From the NCBI GenBank assembly GCA_945923775.1, contig CAMELR010000024.1, positions 1 to 40,447 on the forward strand: a DNA stretch of 40,447 bases. Direction: 5' to 3'. Shown one piece after another: positions 8,709-16,326 of the stretch (position 1 is the stretch's first letter; each line of letters begins with the position of its first letter). Position numbers and translations under genes: made by a program. A model generated the notes under the pieces. It was given only the letters and a program-made list of their open reading frames with translations, was not told where the DNA came from and searched no databases. Source of the stretch: an uncultured Clostridia bacterium. GTDB taxonomy: Bacteria > Bacillota > Clostridia > Oscillospirales > Ruminococcaceae.

Positions 8709-9800
8709 TTATTCAGCGGAAATGATCGTGCCGCCGCCTACGACGATATCGCCGAGGTAAAGCACGACCGCCTGACCCGATGTGACAGCCCTCTGCGGCT
8801 TCTTGAACTCAACGTGTACGGTGCCGTCAGGGTCAGCCCAGACCATCGCCTCGGCTTCTCTGCCGTTGTAGCGCGTGCGCGCGGAGACCTCCACCGGCTC
8901 AGACGGAGCATTCTCCCAGAGGATCCAGTTGAAATCCCCGGCGGTGAGCCTGCTGGAGTACAGCCCCTCCTCCCGGGAAAGGGTCACGGTGTTGTTCTGC
9001 ATGTCCTTCGAGCAGACGTACATGCGCTCCCCGAAGCCAACTCCCAGCCCCTTGCGCTGACCTATCGTGTACCTGATGATTCCGGAATGCTCCCCGATAA
9101 CGTTGCCGTCTGTGTCAAGGAACGCTCCGTGCGGGTAGGTCTTTCCGGTGCGCATTCGTATGAACTCCGCGTAGTCCCCGTCGGGAACGAAGCAGATATC
9201 CTGGCTGTCGTGCTTGTGCGCGTTCAGAAGTCCCAGCTTTTCCGCCAGAGCGCGGACTTCCTCCTTGCTTTCGAACTCTCCGAGCGGGTATATCGTGTGC
9301 GAAAGCTGCTCCTGCGTCATGGAGTAGAGAACGTAGCTCTGATCCTTGGCGAGGTTTCTTGCCTTTTTCAGCACCCATCTGCCGTATTCCGGAAGGAATT
9401 CCGTGCGGGCGTAGTGACCGGTCACGATGTACTCGCAGCCGAGGGCGCGTCCGCGCTGATACAGCAGCTCGAACTTCATGTAGCGGTTGCAGTCAATGCA
9501 GGGATTAGGGGTCTGGCCGTTCTCGTAGGCGCTGATGAACCGCCCGATAACGTCCCGCTCGAACTCGTCCACGAAGTTGAAAACGTAGAACTTCATGCCC
9601 ATCGAATAGGCGACGTTTCGCGCGTCCTCGGCGTCGTCGGCGGTGCAGCAGGATTTTTCGGTGCAGGCGCAGTCGGAGTTGCTGCGCAGCTTCATGGTGA
9701 CGCCTATGCAGTCGTAGCCGCGCTTAACCATGAGCGCCGCCGCGACCGAGCTGTCAACTCCTCCGCTCATTGCGATGAGCGCGGTGGGCTTTTCCGTCAT
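8709..9800 (-). CDS. mnmA: tRNA 2-thiouridylase MnmA
   Basis: tRNA-specific 2-thiouridylase (363 residues, normal length), which installs s2U34 in tRNAs for Lys, Glu and Gln by ATP-dependent activation and sulfur transfer. The N-terminal PP-loop is SGGVDSS near residues 11-17. NPCIDC contains the first catalytic Cys and SQDICF the second. The C-terminal beta-barrel ends the protein. The ATG overlaps the nadA stop by 4 nt (ATGA), so the two are translationally coupled. MnmA takes sulfur from a cysteine desulfurase. In many Firmicutes an iscS-type gene sits between the rrf2 regulator and mnmA; here nadA occupies that place and no desulfurase is in the window. Confidence 0.95.
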   Translation of the reverse strand: MTEKPTALIAMSGGVDSSVAAALMVKRGYDCIGVTMKLRSNSDCACTEKSCCTADDAEDARNVAYSMGMKFYVFNFVDEFERDVIGRFISAYENGQTPNPCIDCNRYMKFELLYQRGRALGCEYIVTGHYARTEFLPEYGRWVLKKARNLAKDQSYVLYSMTQEQLSHTIYPLGEFESKEEVRALAEKLGLLNAHKHDSQDICFVPDGDYAEFIRMRTGKTYPHGAFLDTDGNVIGEHSGIIRYTIGQRKGLGVGFGERMYVCSKDMQNNTVTLSREEGLYSSRLTAGDFNWILWENAPSEPVEVSARTRYNGREAEAMVWADPDGTVHVEFKKPQRAVTSGQAVVLYLGDIVVGGGTIISAE

Positions 9801-10711
9801 TCTCCGAGCCTCAGCATTTCATCTATGCAGTGCTTTGCCGCGAGGCGCTCCTGCTCTTCAATGTTGATCTCGAAGCCGTCGCGGCCCTCAAGGGTGTGCA
9901 GTACGTCCGCGATGGTTGTGACCTTCATGTTGTGGCATACGCAGTCCTTGGAAAGCGGGAAGAACAGCTTCTCCGGGTGGTCGATACCGAGGTGCTGAAC
10001 GATACTGTTTTCGGTTCCGATGATGAATTCCTTGGCGTCGCTCTTTGCGGCGTACGCCATGATCTCAGTGGTGCTTCCGGTGAAGTCGGCAAGCTCTACT
10101 ATCTCGGGACGGCACTCGGGGTGAACGAGCAGCAGCGCGTTCGGGTGGAGCTTCTTAGCCGCGCGGACATCAGCAGCGGTGAGCTTCGCGTGGGTCGGAC
10201 AGCCGCCGTGGATAAGCTGGATCTCCTTCTCGGGGACCTGCTTCTTCACGAAATCGCCGAGGTTGCAGTCAGGAATGAACAGTATCTTGTCAGCGTCGAG
10301 CTTCTTGATTATCTTAACTGCCGAGGAGGAGGTCACGCAGACGTCGGAGAGGGTCTTGAGCGCCGCGGTGGTGTTGATGTAGGCAACGACCTTGTGGTCG
10401 GGATACATCTGCTTGAGCTGAGTGAGCATTTCAACGTCGAGCTGCTCCGCCATCGGGCAGCCGGCTTCCTCGCGGGGGATAAGCACGCGCTTCTCCGGCG
10501 AGAGGATCTTCACGGTCTCGGCCATGAAGCGTACGCCGCACATCATAACGGTAGCGTTGGGAGCCTTCGCTGCTTTCTGTGCAAGTCCGAAGGAATCCCC
10601 GACGAAATCAGCCACTTCGAGAATGTCGTGGGTCTGGTAGCAGTGCGCTAAAATACAGACGTCCTTTTCCTTTTTCAGCTCCATTATCCTTTTCTGGATA
10701 TCGTTCAACAT
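9797..10711 (-). CDS. nadA: Quinolinate synthase NadA
   Basis: Quinolinate synthase (304 residues), a [4Fe-4S] enzyme that condenses iminoaspartate with dihydroxyacetone phosphate in de novo NAD synthesis. Cluster ligands are in CGVRFMAET, HPEC and the C-terminal KDCVC region. The open frame extends upstream to 10798, but the ATG at 10711 is chosen because GGGAGGAGA lies just before it and the longer N-terminus does not look like NadA. It overlaps mnmA by 4 nt and lies 52 nt after the Rrf2-family gene. nadB and nadC, its usual partners, are not in this window. Fe-S dependence fits control by the adjacent IscR-like regulator. Confidence 0.95.
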   Translation of the reverse strand: MLNDIQKRIMELKKEKDVCILAHCYQTHDILEVADFVGDSFGLAQKAAKAPNATVMMCGVRFMAETVKILSPEKRVLIPREEAGCPMAEQLDVEMLTQLKQMYPDHKVVAYINTTAALKTLSDVCVTSSSAVKIIKKLDADKILFIPDCNLGDFVKKQVPEKEIQLIHGGCPTHAKLTAADVRAAKKLHPNALLLVHPECRPEIVELADFTGSTTEIMAYAAKSDAKEFIIGTENSIVQHLGIDHPEKLFFPLSKDCVCHNMKVTTIADVLHTLEGRDGFEINIEEQERLAAKHCIDEMLRLGE

Positions 10712-10763
10712 AAGTTTCTCCTCCCGGAAAGCGGCGCACCGGAGCGCCGCAGTCCAATGATCT

Positions 10764-11192
10764 TTAAATAGAGTAGTCCCCGCCGGTGGAATTATCAATG
10801 ATATCCTGCAGGGTAACGCTGTCGAGGTAGTTGTTTATCGCCTTGTAGAGCCCCTCCCACACGGGCAGGGTGATACACTCGGAGGCGCGCGGACACTCGT
10901 TTACGGGATACTGGAGGCAGCTCACGGGGCAGAGGCTGCCCTCGGTGACGCGGAGTATCTCGCCGACGGTGTACTGATCAGGGTTCTTCGACAGCGCGTA
11001 GCCTCCCTGATAGCCGCGGTTGGTGCGGAGCAGGTCCGCCTTGTTCAGCAGCGGAACGATCTGCTCTAAGTACTTTTTAGAAATGTTCTGACGGTCTGCG
11101 ATGTCCTTCAGCGCGATGAAACCGTCTGAACGGTGAACGGCGAGGTCAAGCATCATTCTCAGCGCATAGCGCCCTTTGGTAGATATTTTCAA
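10764..11192 (-). CDS. Rrf2/IscR-family transcriptional regulator
   Basis: Winged-helix regulator of 142 residues. The N-terminus KISTKGRYALRMMLDLA and the recognition region ISKKYLEQIVPLL are typical of Rrf2 proteins. Three Cys in SCLQYPVNECPRASEC (C-x7-C-x5-C) match the spacing style of the IscR [2Fe-2S] ligands, so it probably reads Fe-S status. Translation starts at TTG (11192) after AAGGGG at suitable distance; there is no in-frame ATG nearby. Its own promoter is at 11254-11282. It heads the rrf2-nadA-mnmA operon and is probably autoregulated. sufC-sufB at 13.6 kb is an obvious further target, but that is inference. Confidence 0.9.
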   Translation of the reverse strand: MKISTKGRYALRMMLDLAVHRSDGFIALKDIADRQNISKKYLEQIVPLLNKADLLRTNRGYQGGYALSKNPDQYTVGEILRVTEGSLCPVSCLQYPVNECPRASECITLPVWEGLYKAINNYLDSVTLQDIIDNSTGGDYSI

Positions 11193-11253
11193 TTTTATGC
11201 CCCTTTCAAGCCATGAAACACTCCGGGCATAGTTATCCCGGAACTATATCATA

Positions 11254-11282
11254 ATTATACCATAGGTTTAGTAGGTTTTCAA
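11254..11282 (-). promoter_or_regulatory. Sigma-A promoter of the rrf2-nadA-mnmA operon
   Basis: On the minus strand TTGAAA (11282-11277), a 17-nt spacer and TATAAT (11259-11254). The early leader contains a TCCGGG/CCCGGA hairpin at about 11222-11243. A-T-rich dyad sequence around the -10 could be the autoregulatory operator. Confidence 0.8.
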
Positions 11283-11364
11283 GAGGGTATTGAAAATTTT
11301 TTTTGACCTCCATGAAATTATACACTCCGGAGCGCAGTTTGTCAAGTAATAGCGCAATATGAAA

Positions 11365-11393
11365 TAAAAAAGGCGTACTTTTCAGCACGCCGT
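11365..11393 (-). terminator. Terminator of the 94-residue hypothetical gene
   Basis: Minus-strand GGCGTGCTGAAAAGTACGCC hairpin followed by TTTTTTATTT, 26 nt after the stop of the gene ending at 11419. Confidence 0.85.
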
Positions 11394-11418
11394 AAGAATA
11401 CTATTAATTAACAGCATG

Positions 11419-11703
11419 TCAGCCTTCCCAGCCCTGGATCCTTCGCCAGTGTTCTGGGGTGACAATGCTTGCAGTCCTGCTGGAGTTGCGGAAGAACAGC
11501 GTGTATCCGCTGCCGGGGTGTTCGTACCCGAAAAATGAGATAACGCTGCCGACCAGGAAATCCTCTCCCACCAGATCCTTTACCCGGTAAAAGCATGTGC
11601 GCCATTTTTCGTGGATTCCATAGACGCAGAACAGCGTTAAGGTTTCACCGATGCGGGTGTAATCAACGATCCTGCTGTCATAAAATTGGAAATCTCTGTA
11701 CAT
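11419..11703 (-). CDS. Hypothetical small protein, 94 residues
   Basis: I recognise no family. The protein is soluble and rich in aromatic residues (many Phe, Tyr and Trp) with no Cys motif beyond two scattered Cys, no signal peptide and no TM segment; predicted strands suggest a small beta fold. It is a complete single-gene unit: promoter TTGACA-17-TATACT at 11788-11816, ribosome binding site GAGGAGG at 11709-11715, ATG at 11703 (a TTG one codon upstream is possible but too close to the ribosome binding site) and its own terminator at 11365-11393. That full set of signals makes a real gene likely despite the lack of homology. Confidence 0.7.
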   Translation of the reverse strand: MYRDFQFYDSRIVDYTRIGETLTLFCVYGIHEKWRTCFYRVKDLVGEDFLVGSVISFFGYEHPGSGYTLFFRNSSRTASIVTPEHWRRIQGWEG

Positions 11704-11787
11704 CAACGCCTCCTCAACCGCTTTTACCGGGCATCAGAAAATATATAAAACCAAACCTATAATAGGAATAAATCGTTTCATGACTCA

Positions 11788-11816
11788 AGTATACCGCATG
11801 GAATGTAACATGTCAA
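11788..11816 (-). promoter_or_regulatory. Strong sigma-A promoter of the 94-residue gene
   Basis: Minus-strand TTGACA (11816-11811), 17-nt spacer, TATACT (11793-11788). Confidence 0.8.
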
Positions 11817-11961
11817 TGAAACCTTCCTGATTGTATTGAAAATCTTCCTATTTGTAGTTCAGGTCTTTAAAAATGCGAATGTACGTGCACAGTTGAGAAT
11901 TATATGTGCAAAATTGCTATAGATCTCTTCGTAAAATGTGATGGTTTTTGCATAAATATGG

Positions 11962-11990
11962 TTGACTTGTGCAGAGAAATGTGATATAAT
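11962..11990 (+). promoter_or_regulatory. Strong sigma-A promoter of the DUF4190-like gene
   Basis: TTGACT (11962-11967), 17-nt spacer, TATAAT (11985-11990), leaving a leader of about 50 nt with AGGAGG before the ATG. Confidence 0.85.
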
Positions 11991-12046
11991 GGTGATAATG
12001 ATCTGATAAGGTCATGAAATAACAACATTATTCAGGAGGTTTGGTC

Positions 12047-12346
12047 ATGACAACTAAGAATATGGCTATCGTATCTCTGGTTTGCGGTATCGTAGGTATC
12101 GTAGGCTCCTTCATTCCTTACGTATCCTATGTAGCTCCGCTGTGCGCTATTGCTGGTATTGTATTCGGCGCGCTCGCTCTCAAGAATGTCAAGGCAGGCA
12201 ACTGCGAGGGCAACGAGAAGGGTCTTGCAACCGCAGGTCTCGTACTCGGTATCGTTTCTACCGCTGTTTCTGTTCTTATGTTCGCTTGCGCTATCTGCGC
12301 TGTATGCGCAGCAGCTTCCATCATCGCTGCCGCTGCAAACAGCTGA
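12047..12346 (+). CDS. DUF4190-like small membrane protein
   Basis: A 99-residue hydrophobic protein with an N-terminal hairpin of two helices (about residues 6-45), a short polar loop (KNVKAGNCEGNEKG) and a third, Ala-rich helix (about 60-97). The repeated start of each half (NMAIVSLVCGIVGIVGS and GLATAGLVLGIVS) is typical of DUF4190-type proteins, whose function is unknown. The ATG at 12047 follows AGGAGGT; the TTG at 12041 in the same frame is too close to it. It has a strong promoter and its own terminator, so it is probably well expressed as a single gene. Confidence 0.85.
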   Translation: MTTKNMAIVSLVCGIVGIVGSFIPYVSYVAPLCAIAGIVFGALALKNVKAGNCEGNEKGLATAGLVLGIVSTAVSVLMFACAICAVCAAASIIAAAANS

Positions 12347-12366
12347 TCTAAGTTAACAGAGCTTTG

Positions 12367-12395
12367 AAGCCCTGCCCGCTCTGGGCGGGGCTTTT
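12367..12395 (+). terminator. Terminator after the DUF4190-like gene
   Basis: GCCCTGCCC / GGGCGGGGC stem with a GCTCT loop, followed by TTTTCTCTTT. Confidence 0.9.
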
Positions 12396-12428
12396 CTCTT
12401 TCGTATCGCCCGTCATTTTGGAGGTAAC

Positions 12429-13226
12429 ATGTTCCCTGGTTTTTACTTATTCGATAAATATATAAGCAGCTACGTTCTGACATCTCTCGCGGGAATTTTC
12501 ACCGCGTGTCCGCTTGCGATATATCATTATAAAAAGCGCGGCGGAAATGATATCAGCATGATATTTGTATTCCTGTTCGGCGGGATAGGCTGCATGTTCG
12601 GAATGCACCTGCTCTACGGCATAACAAATATCCAGCAGTGGGGGAGCCTTTTCTCGGCGGCAAGCTTCGGCGACTGGCTGGAAGCCGCACAGCTTATCTT
12701 CGGAGGCGCGGTGTTCTACGGCGGCCTCATCGGAGGGCTTGCCGTGGGATTCCTTTCGATACGCTATCAGAAGCTCGACCCGGCGGTGGTTTCGGATTGC
12801 GCTGCGCCTTCCATTGCGCTGTTTCACATGTTCGGACGTATCGGGTGCTTCCTCGGCGGCTGCTGCTACGGCGTGGAGTGGGAGCATGGCGTGACCTTCA
12901 CGAATTCCCTCATTGAGAGCGCCAACGGAGTGCCGAGAGTCCCGGTTCAGCTTTACGAAGCCGGTCTGGAGCTTGCGCTGTTCCTCGCGCTGACCCTGCT
13001 TCTTGTCAGGGGGAAACTCCGTGGAAAGCTGCTTGCCGTGTATCTGCTGGTCTACCCGGTGGGAAGGTTCCTGCTGGAATTCTGGCGCGGCGACGAGTAC
13101 CGCGGGTTCCTGTTCGGGCTTTCTACATCGCAGCTTATCAGCATTGCGCTGTTCATCGGAACTATCGTGTTTCTCGCTGTGAGCGCCGTTAAAAAACGGA
13201 GAACTCCCATGCCTATCGAAGAATAA
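12429..13226 (+). CDS. lgt: Prolipoprotein diacylglyceryl transferase (Lgt family)
   Basis: Polytopic membrane enzyme (265 residues) that transfers diacylglycerol from phosphatidylglycerol to the lipobox Cys of prelipoproteins. The family signature is seen in HMFGRIGCFLGGCCYG near residues 135-150, with about seven TM helices and a C-terminal RFLLEFWRGDEYRG segment as in Lgt. The N-terminus is slightly shorter than in Escherichia coli Lgt. The ATG at 12429 follows GGAGG at 12420-12424. It probably modifies lipoproteins such as the BMP protein at 28840. A duplicated terminator hairpin follows at 13233 and 13480. Because it is short, a divergent Lgt-like paralogue is possible. Confidence 0.88.
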   Translation: MFPGFYLFDKYISSYVLTSLAGIFTACPLAIYHYKKRGGNDISMIFVFLFGGIGCMFGMHLLYGITNIQQWGSLFSAASFGDWLEAAQLIFGGAVFYGGLIGGLAVGFLSIRYQKLDPAVVSDCAAPSIALFHMFGRIGCFLGGCCYGVEWEHGVTFTNSLIESANGVPRVPVQLYEAGLELALFLALTLLLVRGKLRGKLLAVYLLVYPVGRFLLEFWRGDEYRGFLFGLSTSQLISIALFIGTIVFLAVSAVKKRRTPMPIEE

Positions 13227-13515
13227 ACATTTAGCCGCTGTTATTTAGACAGCGGCTTGAGGCGGTTTATAAAGTTTATAATTTTTCGCGTAGCGTATTG
13301 GTTTTCGCTTCCTTTTGCCTACAAAAGGAAGCGGGAGTGTGAGGGCAGAGCCCTCACCACTCTGCGCGCTGGCGCTCAGTTAAACGATTTAATGGCGCTA
13401 AAGGGGCGTGGGGGAAAACAAGAGTTTTCCCCCACAGTTTTTTAATTTACTGTCGTTATAACTTTTTTTGACAAGCTGGAGCCGCTGTTATTTCGACAGC
13501 GGCTTCGTTTTTTAT
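13227..13515. repeat. Multi-hairpin intergenic element bracketed by duplicated terminator hairpins
   Basis: No convincing gene. AGCCGCTGT-7 nt-ACAGCGGCT occurs at 13233-13257 and again at 13480-13504, almost identical (one base differs), and only the second copy has a T-run. Between them are three perfect hairpins: 13307-13332 (11-bp stem, CCTA loop), 13339-13357 (8-bp stem, AGA loop) and 13408-13435 (11-bp stem, then T-rich). This looks like a repetitive intergenic element inserted beside, or duplicating, the lgt terminator. A 62-codon frame here is judged non-coding. Confidence 0.65.
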
Positions 13516-13555
13516 ATGTGCCAAAAGTCCGCTCAGGTGATTTTTTCGCGGTATA

Positions 13556-13584
13556 TTGACATAATCAGGTCATTATGATACAAT
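13556..13584 (+). promoter_or_regulatory. Sigma-A promoter of sufC-sufB with internal dyad operator
   Basis: TTGACA (13556-13561), 17-nt spacer, TACAAT (13579-13584). The spacer carries a perfect inverted repeat CATAAT-6 nt-ATTATG at 13560-13577, well placed to act as a repressor site, for example for the Rrf2-family regulator at 10.8 kb (inference). Confidence 0.8.
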
Positions 13585-13642
13585 AATAAGGCAGAGAATT
13601 CATGCCGTATCAGTGATAAGGCACAAGGAAAGGGGCATTTCA

Positions 13643-14386
13643 ATGCTTGAATTGCAAAACCTCGTCTGGGAACTCCCCGGCGGAGGCTCAATTATAAATG
13701 GAGTAAGCTGTAAGCTCGGCAGCCGGCTGACCGTTATCACGGGTCCGAACGGCGGAGGAAAGACCTCGCTTGCAAAGCTGATCGCCGGAGTGGAGAAGCC
13801 CACAAGCGGCAGAATACTGCTCGACGGCGAGGACATCACCGACCTGGATATCACCGGGCGCGCAAGGCTGGGAGTTGCGTATGCGTTCCAGCAGCCGGTA
13901 AGGTTCAAGGGGCTGACCGTCCGCGACCTGCTGGAGCTTGCGGCAGGGAAGAAGCTCACTGCGGACGAGCAGTGCGGCCTGCTGGCGAAGGTAGGTCTGT
14001 GCGCCGAGGAGTATATCGACCGCGAGATGAGCGCGGCGCTCTCCGGCGGCGAGGCTAAGCGGATCGAGATCGCAACAGTGCTTGCACGCGGCGCGAAGCT
14101 CTCCGTGTTCGACGAACCGGAGGCGGGCATCGACCTGTGGAGTTTCGCACGCCTTGTGGAGACCTTTGAGGATATCCGCAGCAACACTTCCGGTTCACTG
14201 GTGATAATTTCTCACCAGGAGCGCATACTCTCCATCGCAGACGAAATAGTAGTCGTAGCGGACGGAAAGGTACGCACCGCCGGACCGCGCGAGGAGATAC
14301 TCCCGCGGCTGCTGAAGGGCGAGTTTACAGCGCGCTGCCCTGCGGCGTTTGACGTTCATGGAAAGGCTGGTGAGTGCAATGGCTGA
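13643..14386 (+). CDS. sufC: SufC-like Fe-S assembly ATPase
   Basis: ABC-type ATPase of 247 residues that drives Fe-S cluster assembly on its SufB partner in the cytoplasm. Walker A is GPNGGGKTS, the signature is LSGGEAKR, and Walker B is LSVFDEPEAGID, the SufC form. The ATG at 13643 follows AAGGAAAGGGG; an earlier in-frame ATG at 13613 lacks a ribosome binding site. The gene overlaps sufB. No sufS, sufU or sufD is adjacent, so this is the two-gene SufBC type found in many anaerobes and archaea (called SMS, a SUF-like minimal system, in recent literature). The sulfur donor must be encoded elsewhere or be sulfide. Confidence 0.93.
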   Translation: MLELQNLVWELPGGGSIINGVSCKLGSRLTVITGPNGGGKTSLAKLIAGVEKPTSGRILLDGEDITDLDITGRARLGVAYAFQQPVRFKGLTVRDLLELAAGKKLTADEQCGLLAKVGLCAEEYIDREMSAALSGGEAKRIEIATVLARGAKLSVFDEPEAGIDLWSFARLVETFEDIRSNTSGSLVIISHQERILSIADEIVVVADGKVRTAGPREEILPRLLKGEFTARCPAAFDVHGKAGECNG

Positions 14387-15323
14387 GATGAAGGACAGCT
14401 TCAACGAAGTTACCGCAGAAATGCTGAAGGTCATTTCTGATTACGACAGCGTGACCGGATTCCAGGGCGCGTACAATATCCGCCAGGACAGCATGTGCGC
14501 CGGAAGGAAGAACTCCGAAAACATCACGATAGAGTCCAAAACGGACAAGCCCGGAATCAACATCAGGGTCAAGCCCGGCACTAAGGGGGAAACGGTGTAC
14601 ATTCCCGCATGCGTTACCCATTCCGATGTTGACGACCTGGTTTACAATGATTTCTTCATCGGCGAGGGCGCCGACGTCACGATAGTCGCAGGCTGCGGAG
14701 TTCACAGCGACGGCTCCGAGACCGCGCGCCACAACGGCATACACCGCTTTTTCCTGGAGAAGGGCGCGAAGGTGCTGTACAAGGAAAAGCACATCGGCAC
14801 CGGCAAGGGCACGGGGCTTCGCAAAATAGACCCGGTAACTGACGCGTATCTCAAGGGGGATTCCTACCTCGAGATGGACACGGTGCAGCTCCGTGGAGTC
14901 GACCGCACGACCAGAAGCACCTCCGCCGTGCTTGACAAGGGCGCGAAGATAGTCGTACGCGAGCGAATCATGACCGACGGCGACGAGGACGCAGTAACGA
15001 AATTCAAGGTTGAGCTCAACGGCGAGGACTGCGGCGCGGACGTTGTATCGCGCTCCGTAGCCCGTGGTAACTCCCACCAGGCATTTTATTCGGTTATCGA
15101 AGGAAACGCGCGCTGCACCGGGCATTCCGCCTGCGACGCGATTCTTGCCGATAACGGCAGGGTGGACGCTCAGCCGGCTCTGAACGCCGCAAACGTCGAC
15201 GCCGCGCTTATCCATGAAGCGGCAATCGGAAAGATCGCCGGCGACCAGATAATGAAGCTCTGCTCGCTGGGTCTGACCCGTGAGGAAGCCGAGGAGAAGA
15301 TCATTGAGGGATTCCTGAAGTGA
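14379..15323 (+). CDS. sufB: SufB-like Fe-S scaffold protein
   Basis: SufB/SufD-family beta-helix scaffold of about 314 residues, shorter than classical SufB (about 470-490) because the N-terminal part is missing, as expected for the minimal SufBC type. The C-terminal HEAAIGKIAGDQIMKL and GLTREEAEEKIIEGF are the hallmark of the family's C-terminal domain. The start is uncertain: ATGs at 14358, 14379 and 14388 are all in frame and overlap the sufC end (14386). 14379 is chosen as the middle option with a purine-rich GGTGAG upstream. A terminator follows at 15345. It probably forms a SufB2C2 complex. Confidence 0.9.
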   Translation: MAEMKDSFNEVTAEMLKVISDYDSVTGFQGAYNIRQDSMCAGRKNSENITIESKTDKPGINIRVKPGTKGETVYIPACVTHSDVDDLVYNDFFIGEGADVTIVAGCGVHSDGSETARHNGIHRFFLEKGAKVLYKEKHIGTGKGTGLRKIDPVTDAYLKGDSYLEMDTVQLRGVDRTTRSTSAVLDKGAKIVVRERIMTDGDEDAVTKFKVELNGEDCGADVVSRSVARGNSHQAFYSVIEGNARCTGHSACDAILADNGRVDAQPALNAANVDAALIHEAAIGKIAGDQIMKLCSLGLTREEAEEKIIEGFLK

Positions 15324-15344
15324 CATTCGGAACAATATAGAATA

Positions 15345-15370
15345 AAGGGAGCCGTATCTGGCTCCCTTTT
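15345..15370 (+). terminator. Terminator after sufB
   Basis: AAGGGAGCC / GGCTCCCTT stem with a GTATCT loop, then TTTGTGT. Confidence 0.85.
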
Positions 15371-15401
15371 GTGTAATTTTAAACTGAGAGGAGTTAAAAA
15401 G

Positions 15402-16247
15402 ATGACGCATTACGAGATATTCCGGGAGTGCTTCCCGGAACTGAAACTGACCGAGGAACACTACAATACTCTTGCCGAGGAAAAACTCTGCCGTGAATTT
15501 GAGCTTCCGGAGGGCTTCGCTCTGGTGAAGGGAAACGAGCTCCGGCTGCTGTGCGTGCTTCCTGAAAAGCGCGGTAACGGTGCGGGAACGCGCCTTTTCC
15601 GCTCCGCTGAGGAGTATATCCGCGGCCAGGGCTCTGAGCGCATGGAAATAGGCGGGGCAGGCTCCGGGCTGCTGATAGGCGCTCCGGATGATACCTGCGG
15701 GTTCTTCGAGAAGATGGGCTGCACCCTGGACGACCGCGTTGCGGAAATGTCCATCGGTGAACTGAACCTGCCCAATAAGCCGCTTTCCGGCGCGGATTTC
15801 GGCATCTATACCGGGGACAGTCGAAAGCTTCACGAAGCTGTTGCGAAGGTCGACCCGGACTGGGTTCAGTATTTTGGCTCCGGCGATGAAGCGGAGCAGC
15901 GGAAAGCCGCGGCTCCCGAAACTGACTGGGCGCAGTTTGTCGGCGGCAGAGACGTGTTCTGCGCGACAGTTGGCGGCAAGATAGCGTCATTCTGCATTCT
16001 CGGATACAACGACACCACGATACTTAACGACGGCGCAAAGCGCATGGGCAGCGTAGGCTGCGTAGGGACTGTTCCGGATTTCAGGCGGCGCGGAATAGGC
16101 CTTGAAATGGTCGCTGAAGCGGCTAAGCTGCTGTTACAGCGCGGCTGCGATGATATTTTTATCCACTACACGGCGGTGTACGATTGGTACTCAAGACTTG
16201 GATTCAAAACAAGGCTTTTCCTCAAACTCGGCGGGAAAAAACTGTGA
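15402..16247 (+). CDS. Tandem GNAT-family N-acetyltransferase
   Basis: Protein of 281 residues with two GNAT modules. The first has the acetyl-CoA pyrophosphate-binding motif RGNGAGTRLF near residue 56, the second RRRGIGLEMV near residue 230, followed by the usual YDWYSRLGF end of GNAT folds. The substrate cannot be told from sequence. The ATG at 15402 follows GAGAGGAG (15386-15393); the earlier TTG of the frame (15369) overlaps the sufB terminator. It sits alone between that terminator and the next promoter at 16265. Confidence 0.85.
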   Translation: MTHYEIFRECFPELKLTEEHYNTLAEEKLCREFELPEGFALVKGNELRLLCVLPEKRGNGAGTRLFRSAEEYIRGQGSERMEIGGAGSGLLIGAPDDTCGFFEKMGCTLDDRVAEMSIGELNLPNKPLSGADFGIYTGDSRKLHEAVAKVDPDWVQYFGSGDEAEQRKAAAPETDWAQFVGGRDVFCATVGGKIASFCILGYNDTTILNDGAKRMGSVGCVGTVPDFRRRGIGLEMVAEAAKLLLQRGCDDIFIHYTAVYDWYSRLGFKTRLFLKLGGKKL

Positions 16248-16264
16248 TCTTAACATAAAATGCC

Positions 16265-16293
16265 TTGTAATCATTGCCGACTTATGGTATAAT
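16265..16293 (+). promoter_or_regulatory. Sigma-A promoter of the kinase-FHA-AAA-PP2C operon
   Basis: TTGTAA (16265-16270), 17-nt spacer, TATAAT (16288-16293). The leader is only about 25 nt. No further promoter is evident before the end of the operon at 24178, so the seven genes are probably one transcript. Confidence 0.8.
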
Positions 16294-16326
16294 CATATAA
16301 AACACCAGACCGCAGGGGGTGAGCAG

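Larger units (their letters stand above)
11704..12046. other. Divergent promoter region
   Basis: Intergenic region between two divergent genes. It holds the minus-strand promoter at 11788-11816 and the plus-strand promoter at 11962-11990. About 145 nt between them contain no gene or strong hairpin that I can see. Confidence 0.6.

Noticed and set aside
8466-9998. 510-codon plus-strand open frame across mnmA
   Set aside because: It is antisense to mnmA and nadA, whose motifs are unmistakable; it has no ribosome binding site and the translation resembles no protein.
13257-13445. 62-codon frame after lgt
   Set aside because: It is made almost entirely of hairpin arms of the intergenic repeat element and has no ribosome binding site.
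14325-15833. 502-codon minus-strand open frame across sufB and the GNAT gene
   Set aside because: Shadow of G+C-rich coding sequence; the plus-strand genes carry clear family motifs.
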